From: Aurifilum marmelostoma
Taxonomy: Eukaryota > Ascomycota > Sordariomycetes > Diaporthales > Cryphonectriaceae
DNA: 64,000 bases
Assembly: GCA_027559495.1 (NCBI GenBank)
Contig: JAMXSV010000028.1
Span: 1,674,001 to 1,738,000, forward strand
Direction of reading: 5' to 3'
Positions 1-10,793 of this stretch are shown in pieces. A program made the position numbers and the translations under genes. Positions within the stretch are counted from its first letter, which is position 1; each line of letters begins with the position of its first letter. The notes beneath the pieces were generated by a model, which was given only the letters and a program-made list of their open reading frames with translations, did no database searches and had not been told where the DNA came from.

Positions 1-466
1 GAAGTGCTTTCCGGCTGCAGGACACCAAAGACAAGATCGGTATCTGGTTCGTCATGCAGGACCTCAGTGTAAGGACAGAAGGGAACTTCAGGTAAGTCGG
101 GAACGGTGACAACCCCTGGGACATGATCTCTCCTCTTCTTCTCCCAAGAAGGCCCGCTCCAATTTTTACTAGAGAGATGAGAGGCATGCTGACGGAGTAT
201 CAAAAAATCTTTGTAGACTCCGATTTTCTTTCGTCGACGTCAAACCAGGCCCGGACCAGAAGGGCGATGCGCCTGTCAAGATTGGCAAGTCCCCAATCCT
301 CGCATCGGTGTTCAGCGACAAATTCCAGGTCTACTCAGCGAAGAAGTTCCCTGGTGTCTGTGATAGCACCGAGCTCAGCAAGTGCTTTGCGACCCAGGGC
401 ATCAAGATTCCCATCAGAAAGGAGGGGGGCAAGGGCGGAGGCGACGATGACGACGATGACGACTAG
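1..466 (+). CDS. velB: Velvet-domain regulator VelB, 3' part (gene enters from the left edge)
   Basis: C-terminal part of a velvet-domain protein. VelB works with VeA and LaeA, and with VosA, to couple development and secondary metabolism; it shuttles to the nucleus and binds DNA through the velvet fold. Two exons are visible. Exon 1 runs to 91 and reads through the family motif LGIWFVLQDLSVRTEG in the form IGIWFVMQDLSVRTEG. A GTAAGT donor starts at 92. The TTGTAG acceptor at 211-216 restores frame (AG|A, Arg), giving RLRFSFVDV. Exon 2 (217-466) carries the hallmark VYSAKKFPGV, then ELSKCFATQGIKIPIRKEG, and stops at TAG 464-466. The protein ends in a Gly/Lys stretch followed by seven Asp. The intron inside the velvet domain is inferred from frame and homology. 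VelB is preferred over VosA or VelC because of the KCFATQGIKIPIRK block close to the C terminus. The N terminus lies outside the window. Confidence 0.9.
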
Positions 467-3429
467 ACATCTCATCAAAAAGGTTCCAATTGTGGGATTC
501 CAACACGAGTCAAAGAGACCTCAAGACGGCGTCAAGGGCGTCTTCACAAGTCATCAACAGACTTTTCAAGAACAACCGCGCCTGTCGCGATTTGTATGCA
601 CGAGAGAGCTGGCGAGGTTCTGGGTCTGGACGAGGCTGGCAAGAACCATAGCGAGGATCCAGGATGCTTGTCAGCTCCACGTTCTTCGTTTCCTTCAACG
701 TCCAGACTCAAGTCTGCATATGTTTCGGCTTGAACCTTACTTTCGGACGGTGAAAAGGTCTGTCGTCACGCATCAAGTCCAGGCTCCAAGAAGACGACAC
801 ATGAAAGGCCTGACAGAAGATGCATTGGCTACAACATCGGCTGGAGGTTTGGGTGGCTACTAGATAGATTCGGTCTGATCAAATGGTGTGGTCCTGTCTT
901 TCTCTTTCTTTCTTTCTTTTTTTTTTTTTTTTTTTTTTTTTTGTGATTTTTGAGATTCGGTTGTACATGTACTGTACGGTGCGACAGCACCGACTAGTCC
1001 TTTTGTCTTATATTGTAAAGAGTGGGTGGCACCAGTAAAGGCGGGTATCATCAGGTTTGCTCGACAGCGGGCGACAAGCACAGCTAGCATCAGGACAGTT
1101 GAAGGGGGGCAGCAGTGACGATCCATATTCGGATCTTTGGAGAGGTTCAGTGTGCTCAACCAAAGAAAAAAAGAAGGGTCAGCGGTGGTTGTTGTCGGAA
1201 GCGAGTCAGCTTGGTCTATACCCATGGCAGGCAACCTAGCATTCTCAAGTAATAAATGCAGTGAGCATGACATTATTTGTTTGGGAGGTTGGTAGCCCAA
1301 GAAACCCCCTGGTTGGATCGCGAAGTGATGACGAGAGACCACTAAGCAAAGCTGGGGGAAATAAAGTAGGTGATGACTAGATCGGCACAGATGACATGAC
1401 AAAGTACTATCAATTTGTATTAGAGGGAAGGGAAAAAGGTTTCAAGAAAAAAGTTTCTCAGATGGCGGTCAGATGGGCAGGCAGTGAGTAAAGTGAGGTG
1501 AGTGGCGTTCCCGACAGTCTGGATACGGAACCAGACTCCCGGGAAGAAATCCCACGAAAGGAAAGCGAAGAGAGAGGGGGGGGGAAGGGCGGTGCGGAAA
1601 AAGTAAGACCAGAAGTGAAACGAGACAACCATACCACATTGTTTTATTTGTTTTGGTCTTTCCTTACCCTTCTTTCCTGGTTTTCACGGACCCGACATTT
1701 CGGAGCCGCGAGAGACATATATGTACATATATACATACTAGTACTTAAGATGCATGATATATATAAAACATGATCCTTCTTAGAGGTAGTAAAAGGCATG
1801 TATGGTTCCTTTTTTACGGAGATCCCGGCAAGGAAGGGATGGGGATGGGCGAGACATGCATTGCATAAGTACTCGAGACTAGATAGTTTGGGCTTGGGGG
1901 AGGGGGGTTCTCTGGGGAGATAGGAGATAGTGCGCGATTGAACATGCTGTAATTTAGAAAAAATAGGGTAGGAAGAAAGAAAGGGAAAAAAGATTGGAAG
2001 ACAAAAGAACAAAGGGGAGAGTGAAAAGCAATTACTCTTGCATGTTCATGGTGCTTCTCCAGATGGCTCTGGGTGGATTAAGGGGGAGGAGGAAGGGGGG
2101 AGGAGCAGCAAGATCTACAGGCTCTAGATCTCACTACACCGTGCTATCGTTTTCTTCTCTCTCCCTTTCTCCCTCTTCTTTTCTTGTTCGTTATTACGCC
2201 ATATTCATTGATCATATTGATCCTCTTCTCCCCTGCCACTTTCCTTGGTTCACATTGTTTCCCGTGTCTCAGAGACCTCCCACACCGCCAGAGAAACAAG
2301 AAAAGAGGATACATTGGCAGATTGGACGGCAGACCCCTCCCCTTCCGCTTCCTCCCCCCCCGGTCCCCGACCCCACTCAACCTGTCTTAGTATCCCATCG
2401 GAGAATTTATTTTTTGTTTTCCTTCCTTTCTTTTTCCTTCTGCGCGCGCACTCGAGGGCAAGCTAGGGAGGAATCATTAGCTACAGGACGGCACAGATGC
2501 CGTTACCGGTTATTCGGATTCACAATCCCCCCCCTCCCCCAAAGGGTTGCGTTCGATACTAAGGTGACGAGTACTATACATGTGACAGGTTGCCGAACAG
2601 CCCGCCGCCGATCCTGAGAGTGTGTCGCGATCCGAGACAGACATTGAGGGAGTTAATTGGAGGGAAAGATTGTTTTCATTTAAATTACACCTTCTTGAAA
2701 AGTCGTATGCTATATACATGTGGCTTAATCTATTTGGGGTGCTGGCTGGCGCTGTGGAAGCAGGGAGGAGGATATGACACTGCCGGCTGCTTGGGGGAAC
2801 AGGTGCAGAAGGCGTCACCGCTATTCCAGTCTCCTGCTCACCTCAGTGTATACTTTGCTACGTCTACTGAGTTAGTGTCAGTTGGGCTCTTCGCTAAATG
2901 GCGACTCGACCACTCTTGGAGCATCCTGGTGCTATCTGAGAGACGGCCGGCATGGCCCCCAACTTTCATCCTTGCTGGTCATCTGCCACTTGCTACGAAC
3001 CGACAGTCTGCTTTTGCCAATTTGCGAGTGACGTTTATTTTTGAGGCTGAGCTTGACTCAATGATACCAGACAGCTATTATACGCTCAATGGCCAGAAGA
3101 AGAGCACATACACCCATGAAATAATGGGCTGTGATCTGGCTCATTGAATGCAGAATACACATACACGTGCAAGAGGTCTTCAGTCACAATTTCCTGGCCG
3201 TGATTTCCAATTTTGCTTGGACAATTCCTAGCCAGAGTAGACCTTGCCGTAAGAAGAAATGAGGGTGTTGCTGCCTAAATGCTGGAAGAAAGCCATGCCG
3301 CCTTTGGACCAACAGCAACGGATACATAGATATGTATATATATAGCAGCCTCAAAGCCATGATGTTGGTTGGCGATACGCCTTTCCCCCATCCTTTCTTC
3401 ACCCGCACAACGCGCATTTCCCGACCGAA
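467..3429. other. Intergenic, velB 3' flank and archaemetzincin upstream region (about 3 kb)
   Basis: No recognisable coding sequence. It contains a 26-base T run (917-942) preceded by CTTT repeats, an AT-rich stretch with ATATAT/ACATAT motifs near 1720-1770, and pyrimidine-rich tracts around 2150-2440 typical of fungal promoters and leaders. Several open frames exist here (for example 2590-3147 on the plus strand), but their translations look like random sequence and match no family I know. Confidence 0.6.
917..942. repeat. Poly-T run (26 bases)
   Basis: Uninterrupted T homopolymer directly after CTTT units, 3' of velB. Its length is likely to be unreliable in sequence data. Confidence 0.9.
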
Positions 3430-4884
3430 ATGCCACCAGGGCAGCAGAACAAATGCACTCATCCTTTCCTGGAGGTGGGCGTATCCCCCAACGGTGCTGC
3501 CAAGTCTGGATATCAACGACCAGTCTGGAAAAGCAGGGCCGCAGCCACAGCCTCATCCGGCCGTTTCTCAAAGGTTAGTCACCCCAAAGAAGAGCCTGCC
3601 TCTCATTGCTTCACCTTTCCAGCGCCACTCGTCCTTCCTGGCGACGACCTCGCGGAGTACCGTGGTGATTCCCCACAGAGCTTTCGCTCGTGGCAGAGCA
3701 TGGCAGAGAGAAACCATGTCACCCACCACAGAAAGACAGTGTACGTGGCGAGGCCGCCAGCGATTGCCCAGTCAATGTCTTCCATGAGCGGCTGGATTAA
3801 GCCAGCGGTAGAACCAAGGAAGAAGACGAAGGGAGAAGAGGGAAACGCCCAGGCAGCAACAGGAGACCTGCCACCCAGAGCCGATGACGTCCTCGACTAC
3901 CTTCGAGCTTCCTACCACGGCTTCCAAGTCAAGGAGTACAGGCCCACTCTCCGCTTCGAGCCATGGGAAACCGGCGAGGTTGGAGAGGAGGGCGTCACGA
4001 CAACGTCCTTTGTGGCTCTGAAAGAAGGAGCTACTGATAACCTCACGCGCATCCGGGTGCGGCCCAGCCCGGACGGAATCTTCCCCCACCAGCTCCAGCT
4101 CAACGACCTGCTGGACTGTGCCATAAGGGTCCTCCCTCGGGACGCGTACGCCCTCCTCCTCCTCGTCGATCACGACCTCTACGAGGACGAGAGTGACGAG
4201 TTTTGCTGTGGCAGGGCCTACGGCGGCAGTCGTGTGGCCGTCGTATCCTCGGCACGCTATAATCCCATGTTCCATGACCTCGAGGGCGTGGACGTATCGC
4301 ACATCTGGCCGGCGTCGCACTGTACGACGTACGTGGCGTTGCAGTGCGGATCATCCGACCACGCTCAACCGTCACTACCAGCAACATCACGATCACGACG
4401 GCACCAGGAAAGAGAAGGAGGAGAAAAGGAAGAAGACAGCAACGGCGAGCTCGATGGTGCGCTCCATCAGGCCGTAAAAGCCTTCAGGTCAGCTGTTACT
4501 GCTTCAGGCGCTGATAGGATGACGAACCCCGCCGCGAGACGCAATCTCGCGCAAGGCTTGTGGCTCTTTTGCCTGGCGCGCACAGCTGCCCACGAGCTGG
4601 GTCACTGCTTCGGCATGGCCCACTGCGTGTACTACGCGTGCGTCATGCAGGGCACGACGGGCCTCGCCGAGGACTGCAGGCAGCCGCCGTACCTATGCCC
4701 TGTCTGCGCGGAGAAGCTCTCGACGGCGGTCAAGGAGGCCCAGGGCTTGAGGTTCGACCGGAAGAGGTTTGAAAGAGAGGCGTGTGAGGTAATGATGGGA
4801 TTCTGTGCAAAGCGGAGGCATGTCGGCGCGTGGGCTGGGTATGAGGCTTGGCTGGGTGCGAGGCTGCGGGCTGCAGAAGTATAG
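3430..4884 (+). CDS. Archaemetzincin-type zinc metalloprotease
   Basis: Single-exon 484-residue protein. The zinc site is the archaemetzincin signature HExxHxxGxxHCx4CxM: H388, E389, H392, G395, H398, C399, C404 and M406. It is followed 16 residues after M406 by the second cysteine pair CPVC (C423, C426), so a structural zinc next to the catalytic zinc is expected. Archaemetzincins are metzincin-related aminopeptidase-like enzymes whose physiological substrates in fungi are not established. Upstream of the catalytic part is a segment containing TFPAPLVLPGDDLA that I recall as common in fungal homologues. The region around residues 315-345 is a charged low-complexity insert. I chose the first ATG because CTHPFLEV close to it resembles the usual fungal N terminus. 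No signal peptide or membrane segment is visible, so a cytosolic or nuclear location is likely. The nearest genes are unrelated. Confidence 0.88.
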   Translation: MPPGQQNKCTHPFLEVGVSPNGAAKSGYQRPVWKSRAAATASSGRFSKVSHPKEEPASHCFTFPAPLVLPGDDLAEYRGDSPQSFRSWQSMAERNHVTHHRKTVYVARPPAIAQSMSSMSGWIKPAVEPRKKTKGEEGNAQAATGDLPPRADDVLDYLRASYHGFQVKEYRPTLRFEPWETGEVGEEGVTTTSFVALKEGATDNLTRIRVRPSPDGIFPHQLQLNDLLDCAIRVLPRDAYALLLLVDHDLYEDESDEFCCGRAYGGSRVAVVSSARYNPMFHDLEGVDVSHIWPASHCTTYVALQCGSSDHAQPSLPATSRSRRHQEREGGEKEEDSNGELDGALHQAVKAFRSAVTASGADRMTNPAARRNLAQGLWLFCLARTAAHELGHCFGMAHCVYYACVMQGTTGLAEDCRQPPYLCPVCAEKLSTAVKEAQGLRFDRKRFEREACEVMMGFCAKRRHVGAWAGYEAWLGARLRAAEV

Positions 4885-5269
4885 AAGCATGGTTTGGCCA
4901 GCCTGCTTTTTTGAGGATGACGGCTGCCATTCGCAGCATATTCCGTGTATAGACTACTTCTGTGCTTCTCGAGTCAGTCTTGGCTGTTTGCAATATCTTC
5001 TTGTGGTGAATGAAGTAGTTACGTACGCACGTGGTAAGAGATTTTGATGATCTGTTGTATGATGATGATCGATGCGTAGGGACACTACAATATGAACTTG
5101 TCTTTCTGAGGATGACTGAATGTCCACCGCCATTGCGCACATCTAGGCTGGTTCCTTTTCTCTCGCCATCCCGAAGTCAGTAGCTAGCTCCGCTCAACCT
5201 GAGTCCAAAGGGGTTGTCAATATGAACAAACAAGATGCAGTCGTTTCCAACAACAATTCAAACAACACA
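4885..5269. other. Intergenic between archaemetzincin and tRNA-Asp
   Basis: 385 bases holding the archaemetzincin 3' flank and the tRNA upstream region. Nothing else recognised. Confidence 0.6.
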
Positions 5270-5340
5270 TCCTGCGTGGTGTAACGGTAACACATCGGCT
5301 TGTCACGCCGGGATCCTGGGTTCAACTCCCAGCGCAGGAG
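5270..5340 (+). tRNA. tRNA-Asp (anticodon GTC)
   Basis: A 71-nt cloverleaf with all four stems intact: acceptor TCCTGCG/CGCAGGA with discriminator G at 5340; D stem GTGT/ACAC; anticodon stem TCGGC/GCCGG around loop TTGTCAC with GTC at 5302-5304; T stem CTGGG/CCCAG around TTCAACT. No intron. CCA is not encoded, as usual in eukaryotes. A TTTT Pol III terminator lies at 5347-5350. It decodes GAC/GAU. Confidence 0.97.
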
Positions 5341-5346
5341 ACTTCA

Positions 5347-5350
5347 TTTT
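5347..5350 (+). terminator. Pol III T-tract terminator of tRNA-Asp
   Basis: Four T residues seven bases after the mature tRNA 3' end, the minimal RNA polymerase III stop signal. Confidence 0.7.
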
Positions 5351-5873
5351 GGCGGTTGCTGCTGCTTGTTTTTGCGTGTGTCGACGATATGTTTGTTGTT
5401 GTCGTGACTGCTGTTTGTGACTCCTGCCTGGCGCATGTTTGGAGAGCAGGCTGCTGCCGCTAAGAGACAGGGGGTCCCCAGAACCCACCCGCTAATGCAC
5501 TAACCATCTTCATAGGCTTATGCACGTAATAAACAGGGGTCATGTGCCCCTACAATCCCATTCCCTTGCTGTTTTATAGTGGGTATACCTGCAGGCTGCC
5601 ACTTCTATTCTCTCACTTTCACAAGGCTGTAAATGTAAAGATTGATCACCAATGGGCCTGCGGGTTCTCCATACCTTTCACAATGGATAGCTTCACACAT
5701 CAACTACTGGGACATCTTCCTCTTTTTTCTTTGTTTACTACTCACTGGCTACCCTACTTGGACATTTAATTGTTTTTGAAGACCTTTCTCTTTTTTCAAG
5801 TCCAGAGAAAAGAGAACTGGAGACGACCTATTCTTCGGGAATACCTACTTTCCCATGTGCATTCTCTTACATC
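5351..5873. other. Intergenic between tRNA-Asp and the family-X polymerase
   Basis: About 520 bases. Pyrimidine-rich near 5700-5790, as in fungal leaders. No conserved coding seen. Confidence 0.55.
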
Positions 5874-8338
5874 ATGCCCTTGGAAATGCCAATCGAAGCC
5901 AAAGAAGCCTTCTACAAGAAGCTGGCTGCCTTGGATACTTGCCTTGACGACCAGGATGAAAATCCACCGGACCTGCATCGGCAAAGGAGTCGAGCTTTCT
6001 TTGAACAGGCGAAGCCAGGTAGACGACACACAAAGCCGAGCCAGATCAAGATGACCACTGAGTCTGCTGCAGACAGAGTGGTGACACCAGCATCTAAGCC
6101 AACCGAAAGCGGCTCAAAGGCAGCCACCACATCGACTATCGCCATACAAGGCACGCCTTTTGTGACTGGTAATCACCATCGTCAGGCAACACAGCAGCAG
6201 ACTTCTACAGGCACATCTCTTGTTCAAGACACACCCCCACAAGAGCCTCGATCAGCCAACATATCAAGACTTAACCAAGGTGTGGGTAAACATACGCCTG
6301 CAGGCACCTCACCCAGGCGACAACCTCCAAGGTCATCAAAATCTGTTATGGCAAGTACCGGTGGTCGAAAGCGGTCTGCCAAGGGCAAGGGGAAAATGGG
6401 TGTGCCAGAGGAGAAACAGATCTTAAAGACTCTGAGATTGTTTTATATCCCTCCAGACCGCATTTCTCTTCGCAAACATCGTATCGAACACGCAGAAAGA
6501 TACGGCGCGACGGTGACCGACCAGCTTACCGCAGCCACCCACATCATCGTCGACAAGAGTCTCAAATACGAAGATATAAAGAATATCGTTTCACCGATCC
6601 TGGGAAAAGATGACATCACGCTTGTTACGGAAGAATGGCCTTTGGATTGTATACAGCAAGGACGCGTTCTCCCCCCTACCTCAAGTATCGGGTTAAAGGG
6701 ACACCCTCTGGGCAGCCAGGTTCTACGGGGAAAGAGACAGAGCAGCAACAAGACACCACTCGAAGCTCCGACCATTCTTTAGAGCTGAAAACCCCTCACA
6801 AGAACCCAAAGAGATGGGATCATGCCCCCGACGTAACCCCGTCGCAAAGTACGGCTTCGCCGCTATTGTTTTTGGACCAGAGACAGATTGAGGGAACCGA
6901 CGCTGCAAACTCAACTCGGGCTCCCACCCAAGAGGTACCTGGCAACCACAACAGTATACCACGATCAGCAGGTGCCGATGGAGCAAATGATAATGGCGCC
7001 GAGAATCCAAACGGGGCCGTTAATCTCCCTGCAGCAGGCCCTGAATTTCTTGACGAGCTCTCACAAATCATCAACGAGGCGCGTGAGGAGTTTCAGGATG
7101 TCCCGCGCATCGGAGACGAGGATGCCAACCTCGACCCTAGTGAAGAAGGTGATGGCGAAGACGACTCGGGGGCAGAGGAGGAGCGAGAAAGGAAGAGGTT
7201 CAAGAAAGGTAGAGGCAGCAAAGGCATCCCAAAGAAGAATTACGACGAGTATTACGCCTGTAATCGGGGAGGCACCAAGGAGCAGGCCGAGAATAAGGAC
7301 AACCCGAACGCATTCACCATTAGCGTTTTCAACAAGATGCTCGATTATTACACCAAGACAAATGACCACTGGCGCGTACTCGCTTACCGCAGGATCATCA
7401 CCACTCTCTCCATGGTCAAAGACCACACCATCACTACGGTAGAGGAGGCTAGAAAGCTGCCGTTCTTTGGAGAGAGGCTGTCCGCCAAACTTGAGGAAAT
7501 CGTCAAAACCCATACCCTTCAGCGATTGCAGTTTGCCCTGAACGATCCCAAGAGCCAGGTCAAAGCATTGTTTCTGGGGGTGTACGGTGTCGGCCCGACG
7601 ACCGCCGACAAATGGATCGCGCAGGGCTTCCGAACTCTCGATGATCTGCTGCGTAACGCCGAACTCTCCTACAGCCAGAGGATCGGGATCGAGCATTACG
7701 AAGACATAAACTCTCGCATACCGCGTGCTGAGGTTATTAAGCTAGGCGAGCATGTCAAGGCGGAGGCAGCGAAGATTGACAAGGAGGTAGAGCTTCTCAT
7801 CGGGGGCAGCTACCGTCGGGGTGCGACTAGCAGTGGTGATATCGATTTTATCATCACCAAGAAGGGCACGACCTCCAGCAGGGACCTGACCCCGTTCCTC
7901 GATAAGCTGGTCGGCAACCTGAGCAGGCAGGGCTTTCTGACGGCCGAGCTTGCGGCGCACAGCTCCACCAGGGACGGCAGTGGCAGCAAATGGCACGGCT
8001 GCTGCGTATTGCCACAACAAGTCACTGGCGGCAGTGGTAGTGACAATGGTAATTACCGCCCTGTGTGGCGGAGAATCGATCTGCTCCTGGTGCCGGAGAC
8101 AGAGTACGGAGCTGCGCTCATCTACTTCACTGGCAATGACATCTTCAACCGCAGTATCAGGCTGTTGGCATCGAAAAAACAGATGAGGCTGAATCAACGC
8201 GGGCTGTATAAGGATGTGCTCAGGGGCCAGAACAGGCAGAAAGTAGCTGATGGGGAGCTGCTCGAGGGACATGACGAGAAGAGGATCTTCGAGCTCCTCG
8301 GCGTGAAGTGGAGGGAGCCGCATGAGAGGTGGTGTTGA
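5874..8338 (+). CDS. POL4: BRCT and family-X DNA polymerase (Pol4 / Pol lambda type), frame broken once
   Basis: Repair polymerase of the X family, acting in gap filling and non-homologous end joining in the nucleus. An N-terminal BRCT domain lies at about residues 180-260 (sequence around LRLFYIPPDRISLRK to EEWPLDCIQQGRVLPP). An acidic Ser/Pro-rich linker follows, then the polymerase core: helix-hairpin-helix LPFFGERLSAKLEEI, a second HhH LGVYGVGPTTADKWI, the nucleotide-binding GGSYRRG, the metal-binding pair in GDIDFII and the third aspartate in RRIDLLLVP, ending with the thumb and FELLGVKWREPHERW. The two halves are in different frames. The shift falls at the C run 6671-6676, where one more C would join ...GRVLPP directly to YLKYRVKG, the expected continuation. 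With that base the product is about 821 residues. No GT-AG intron explains the shift. I read it as a sequencing indel; a true mutation would truncate the enzyme after BRCT. Confidence 0.88.
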
Positions 8339-8769
8339 TGGTTTGAATTGCATCAAAGCAGATTGCATAGATAGAAGCTGAAACGGATCTTGATACCCTT
8401 TTGATTTTTAGGAAATGGCGAATCGTCTTAGTTGGCACACGTAATTCAAATAGAACTGCGTTGCTATTGGTATCATGCTATTTACACATCCTCTTTGATG
8501 CTTTGCCCTAAATACTAGAAGCATTTGATCATCGACCTTCAGCTGCACGTACCTCTCTCTCTTCACGCCCAAGAATCATTGATATTTTCTTTTTAGGTGC
8601 CATAAACTCCATACCATGCAGCGTTCAATGTCGTTTTCTAGGTCGATCTCTCTTTGACTAAGGGTTGCCAGTCGGCAATTACAATTGCATGTAATTCTCG
8701 TCATGGTGACTGGCGAAGGGGGACAGGAAGCGCTTGAGTTGACGAGTTGACGAGGGTGTACCACCCTTT
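8339..8769. other. Convergent intergenic between polymerase and TPR chaperone
   Basis: 431 bases between two convergent genes, expected to hold both 3' UTRs. No coding signal seen. Confidence 0.6.
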
Positions 8770-9994
8770 TCATGAATCGCTCATCTTTTGGTCATCGGTC
8801 CCGTTCTCTTCGACGTCTTCCCAACCATCACCATCCTCTTCTTCTTCTTCCTCATCAGGTAAGTCGCTGGCCTGGGCGGCGATGGCGGCAAGCAGCTCGG
8901 TCGCGTGCTCGCCCAGCCTCTCATCCTCGTACTCTTGCGCCTCGAACAGCAGCTGGCACTGTGAGAGCCACTGCCTAGCCCTCACCCAGTGCTTCTTCCA
9001 GCCGTCGTCGTCCTCTTTTTTGCCGTTCTTCTCGTCCCCTGAAGAGCCTTTTATCTTGTCGCCCAGTGTGAAATGCGCAAGTCCGCCCAGATACCAGGCC
9101 TCGACGCTCGTGTCGTCTTCCAGGACCAACCTCTCGCACACCTCGACGGCCTTGCCCTCCATCTCGCACTCCATCAGCAGCCTCGTCAGCGCCACCCTGC
9201 TGGGGAAAGGCGGCACCTTGGGGTCCTCGGGGTCCAGGCTGACCCACAGCGCCAGACTCCTCTCGAGCGCCGCGACCGCGTCGTCCTGCCTGCTCTGGCT
9301 GACCCGCACGTTGGCCACCGTCTGCCACGCATCCGGCAGCTCGGGCGCGAGCATGGTCGCCTCGGTGACCAGGGCCTCGCACCGCGCTTCTGCGTCCTCC
9401 TCCCACGACAGGTCCGTCATGTACACCTCGGCGACCGCGCACAGCGTCTCGGCCAGCTTCCGCTTCTTCTCGTCCGCCCTGGCCTCCAGCTCGCCCTCGA
9501 GCGCGCCGTGCGCGCTGCCCTTCCTCTTGGCCCCGGCCGCGGCCTCGGCGAGGGTCTGGATCTGGGCGCGCAGGCACGCAGCCGCCTTGTCGTACCACCG
9601 CACCGAGTCGGCGCCGCCCTCCTCGGACAGCTGCGCGAGCCAGTTGAACTTCTCGGGCCCGCCGCCCAGGTCCTCGGCCAGGGCGCCCTCGCTGTCGAGC
9701 GCCGCGGCCCTCGAGGAAGAAGGCCCGCGCGTCGTCGATCTCGCCTAGCTCGATGTGGATCTCGCCCAGCAGGTTGTATGCGGCGCACGCGCGGGCGTCG
9801 TCGGACTCGAGGGCGCTGTCGAGGGCCTGGCGCGCGAGGGCCACGGCGCCGGGGGCGTCGCCTTGTTCGAGGTGGGCGGTTGCGTCGGCGAGGAGCTGTT
9901 TGGCTGGTGGTCTGGATGACGGGGCGGAGGAGGATTTCTTGTTCTGTGAGCGAGTCTTGGCTTTTGCCTTTTTGGAGGGGCGTGTAGGCGCCAT
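8770..9994 (-). CDS. ACL4: TPR protein, probable Rpl4 assembly chaperone Acl4, frame broken once
   Basis: About 407 residues if one extra base is discounted. The start is the ATG at 9992-9994: basic N terminus MAPTRPSKKAKAK. Tetratricopeptide repeats follow, among them LADATAHLEQGDAPGAVALA, AYNLLGEIHIELGEIDDARA, AWQTVANVRVSQSRQDDAVA and AWYLGGLAHFTLGD. The C-terminal tail is strongly acidic (DEEEEEEDGDGWEDVEE). This arrangement matches yeast Acl4, which binds the internal loop of newly made ribosomal protein uL4 and escorts it to the nucleus for 60S assembly; the assignment rests on architecture recalled from the family, not a search. The frame changes near 9708-9710 (CCC on the plus strand). 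Removing one base joins DDARAFFLE to an Ala-rich continuation that runs into the downstream frame. Without the fix the protein would lose most of its TPRs. Confidence 0.75.
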
Positions 9995-10793
9995 TGTGAG
10001 GGTTTGGCGGATTTTTTGGGGAGGGGGGGGGGATGTAAAGGAATGTGGAATGGGCAACGAGAGCAAAAATCAAGGGTTGAGTTGGGAAAGGAAGTTCGAT
10101 AGGTCGGGTGCTACAGTGGTAGTCGTATTTTGGGGGGGGCGACCATAAATTTCTTATCGCGATAGCAGAAACCACTACAGAAACGTAGTTGATGATGCTG
10201 CATGTGATGACTAAGCTGTGACATGTTAGACAAGGCGAACAAGTGCTTGAGGATATTCGAGCATTTATCTTGACTAAAGAAGTAATGGGTATTTAATGTT
10301 TTCTTCTAAACTTGGTTTTTTTATGGTATTTTTTTTTTTTTTTTGGCGAGATAGTCTTGTATAATTCTGCTGGGCTTTACACCAATACTCTGCGTAAGAA
10401 CCCTACTACAAAGGTACTATTTGAAACTTGTCTCCTACAAAGTATGTACTTTTATATTTCTACACTGATGGTCAAGGGCAATGCCTGATATTGTCCAGAT
10501 ATATGTAGTTAATTCAAGAATGTGCTTTGTACTGCTGTCAAGTAGGCTCTGATTGGCGGCTGTATCTAACATCAAGTCCCAGCAAGGTCAAAAGACTATG
10601 TAATGGGTGTCTCCTCTCATGCGATCGATCTCGTCCTGTATATTAAAAAGAGACCCGATGAGCGTGCAACTCTGATGCTACTTCGAGCACACAATACCAG
10701 ATTTTATACAATCTTATCACCAGAATCAATTTCCTTCCCCCTTCTTCAATCCTCAGGAACCGACCGTGAGGCAGCATCTCGTCAAGAGTACGG
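9995..10793. other. Intergenic, upstream of the TPR chaperone
   Basis: About 800 bases between two minus-strand genes. It holds the chaperone's promoter, with G and T runs (for example a T run near 10330-10344), and the 3' flank of the next orphan. No gene recognised. Confidence 0.55.

Noticed and set aside
123..863. 246-codon plus-strand open frame over the end of velB
   Set aside because: It overlaps the conserved velvet exon in another frame and has no family resemblance.
2590..3147. 185-codon open frame in the velB-archaemetzincin spacer
   Set aside because: Composition looks random, it has no conserved motif, and strand-overlapping frames occur nearby.
6635..6700. Short intron (GTATAC...TCAAG) to explain the polymerase frame change
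   Set aside because: The join leads to an immediate stop, so a single-base indel fits better.
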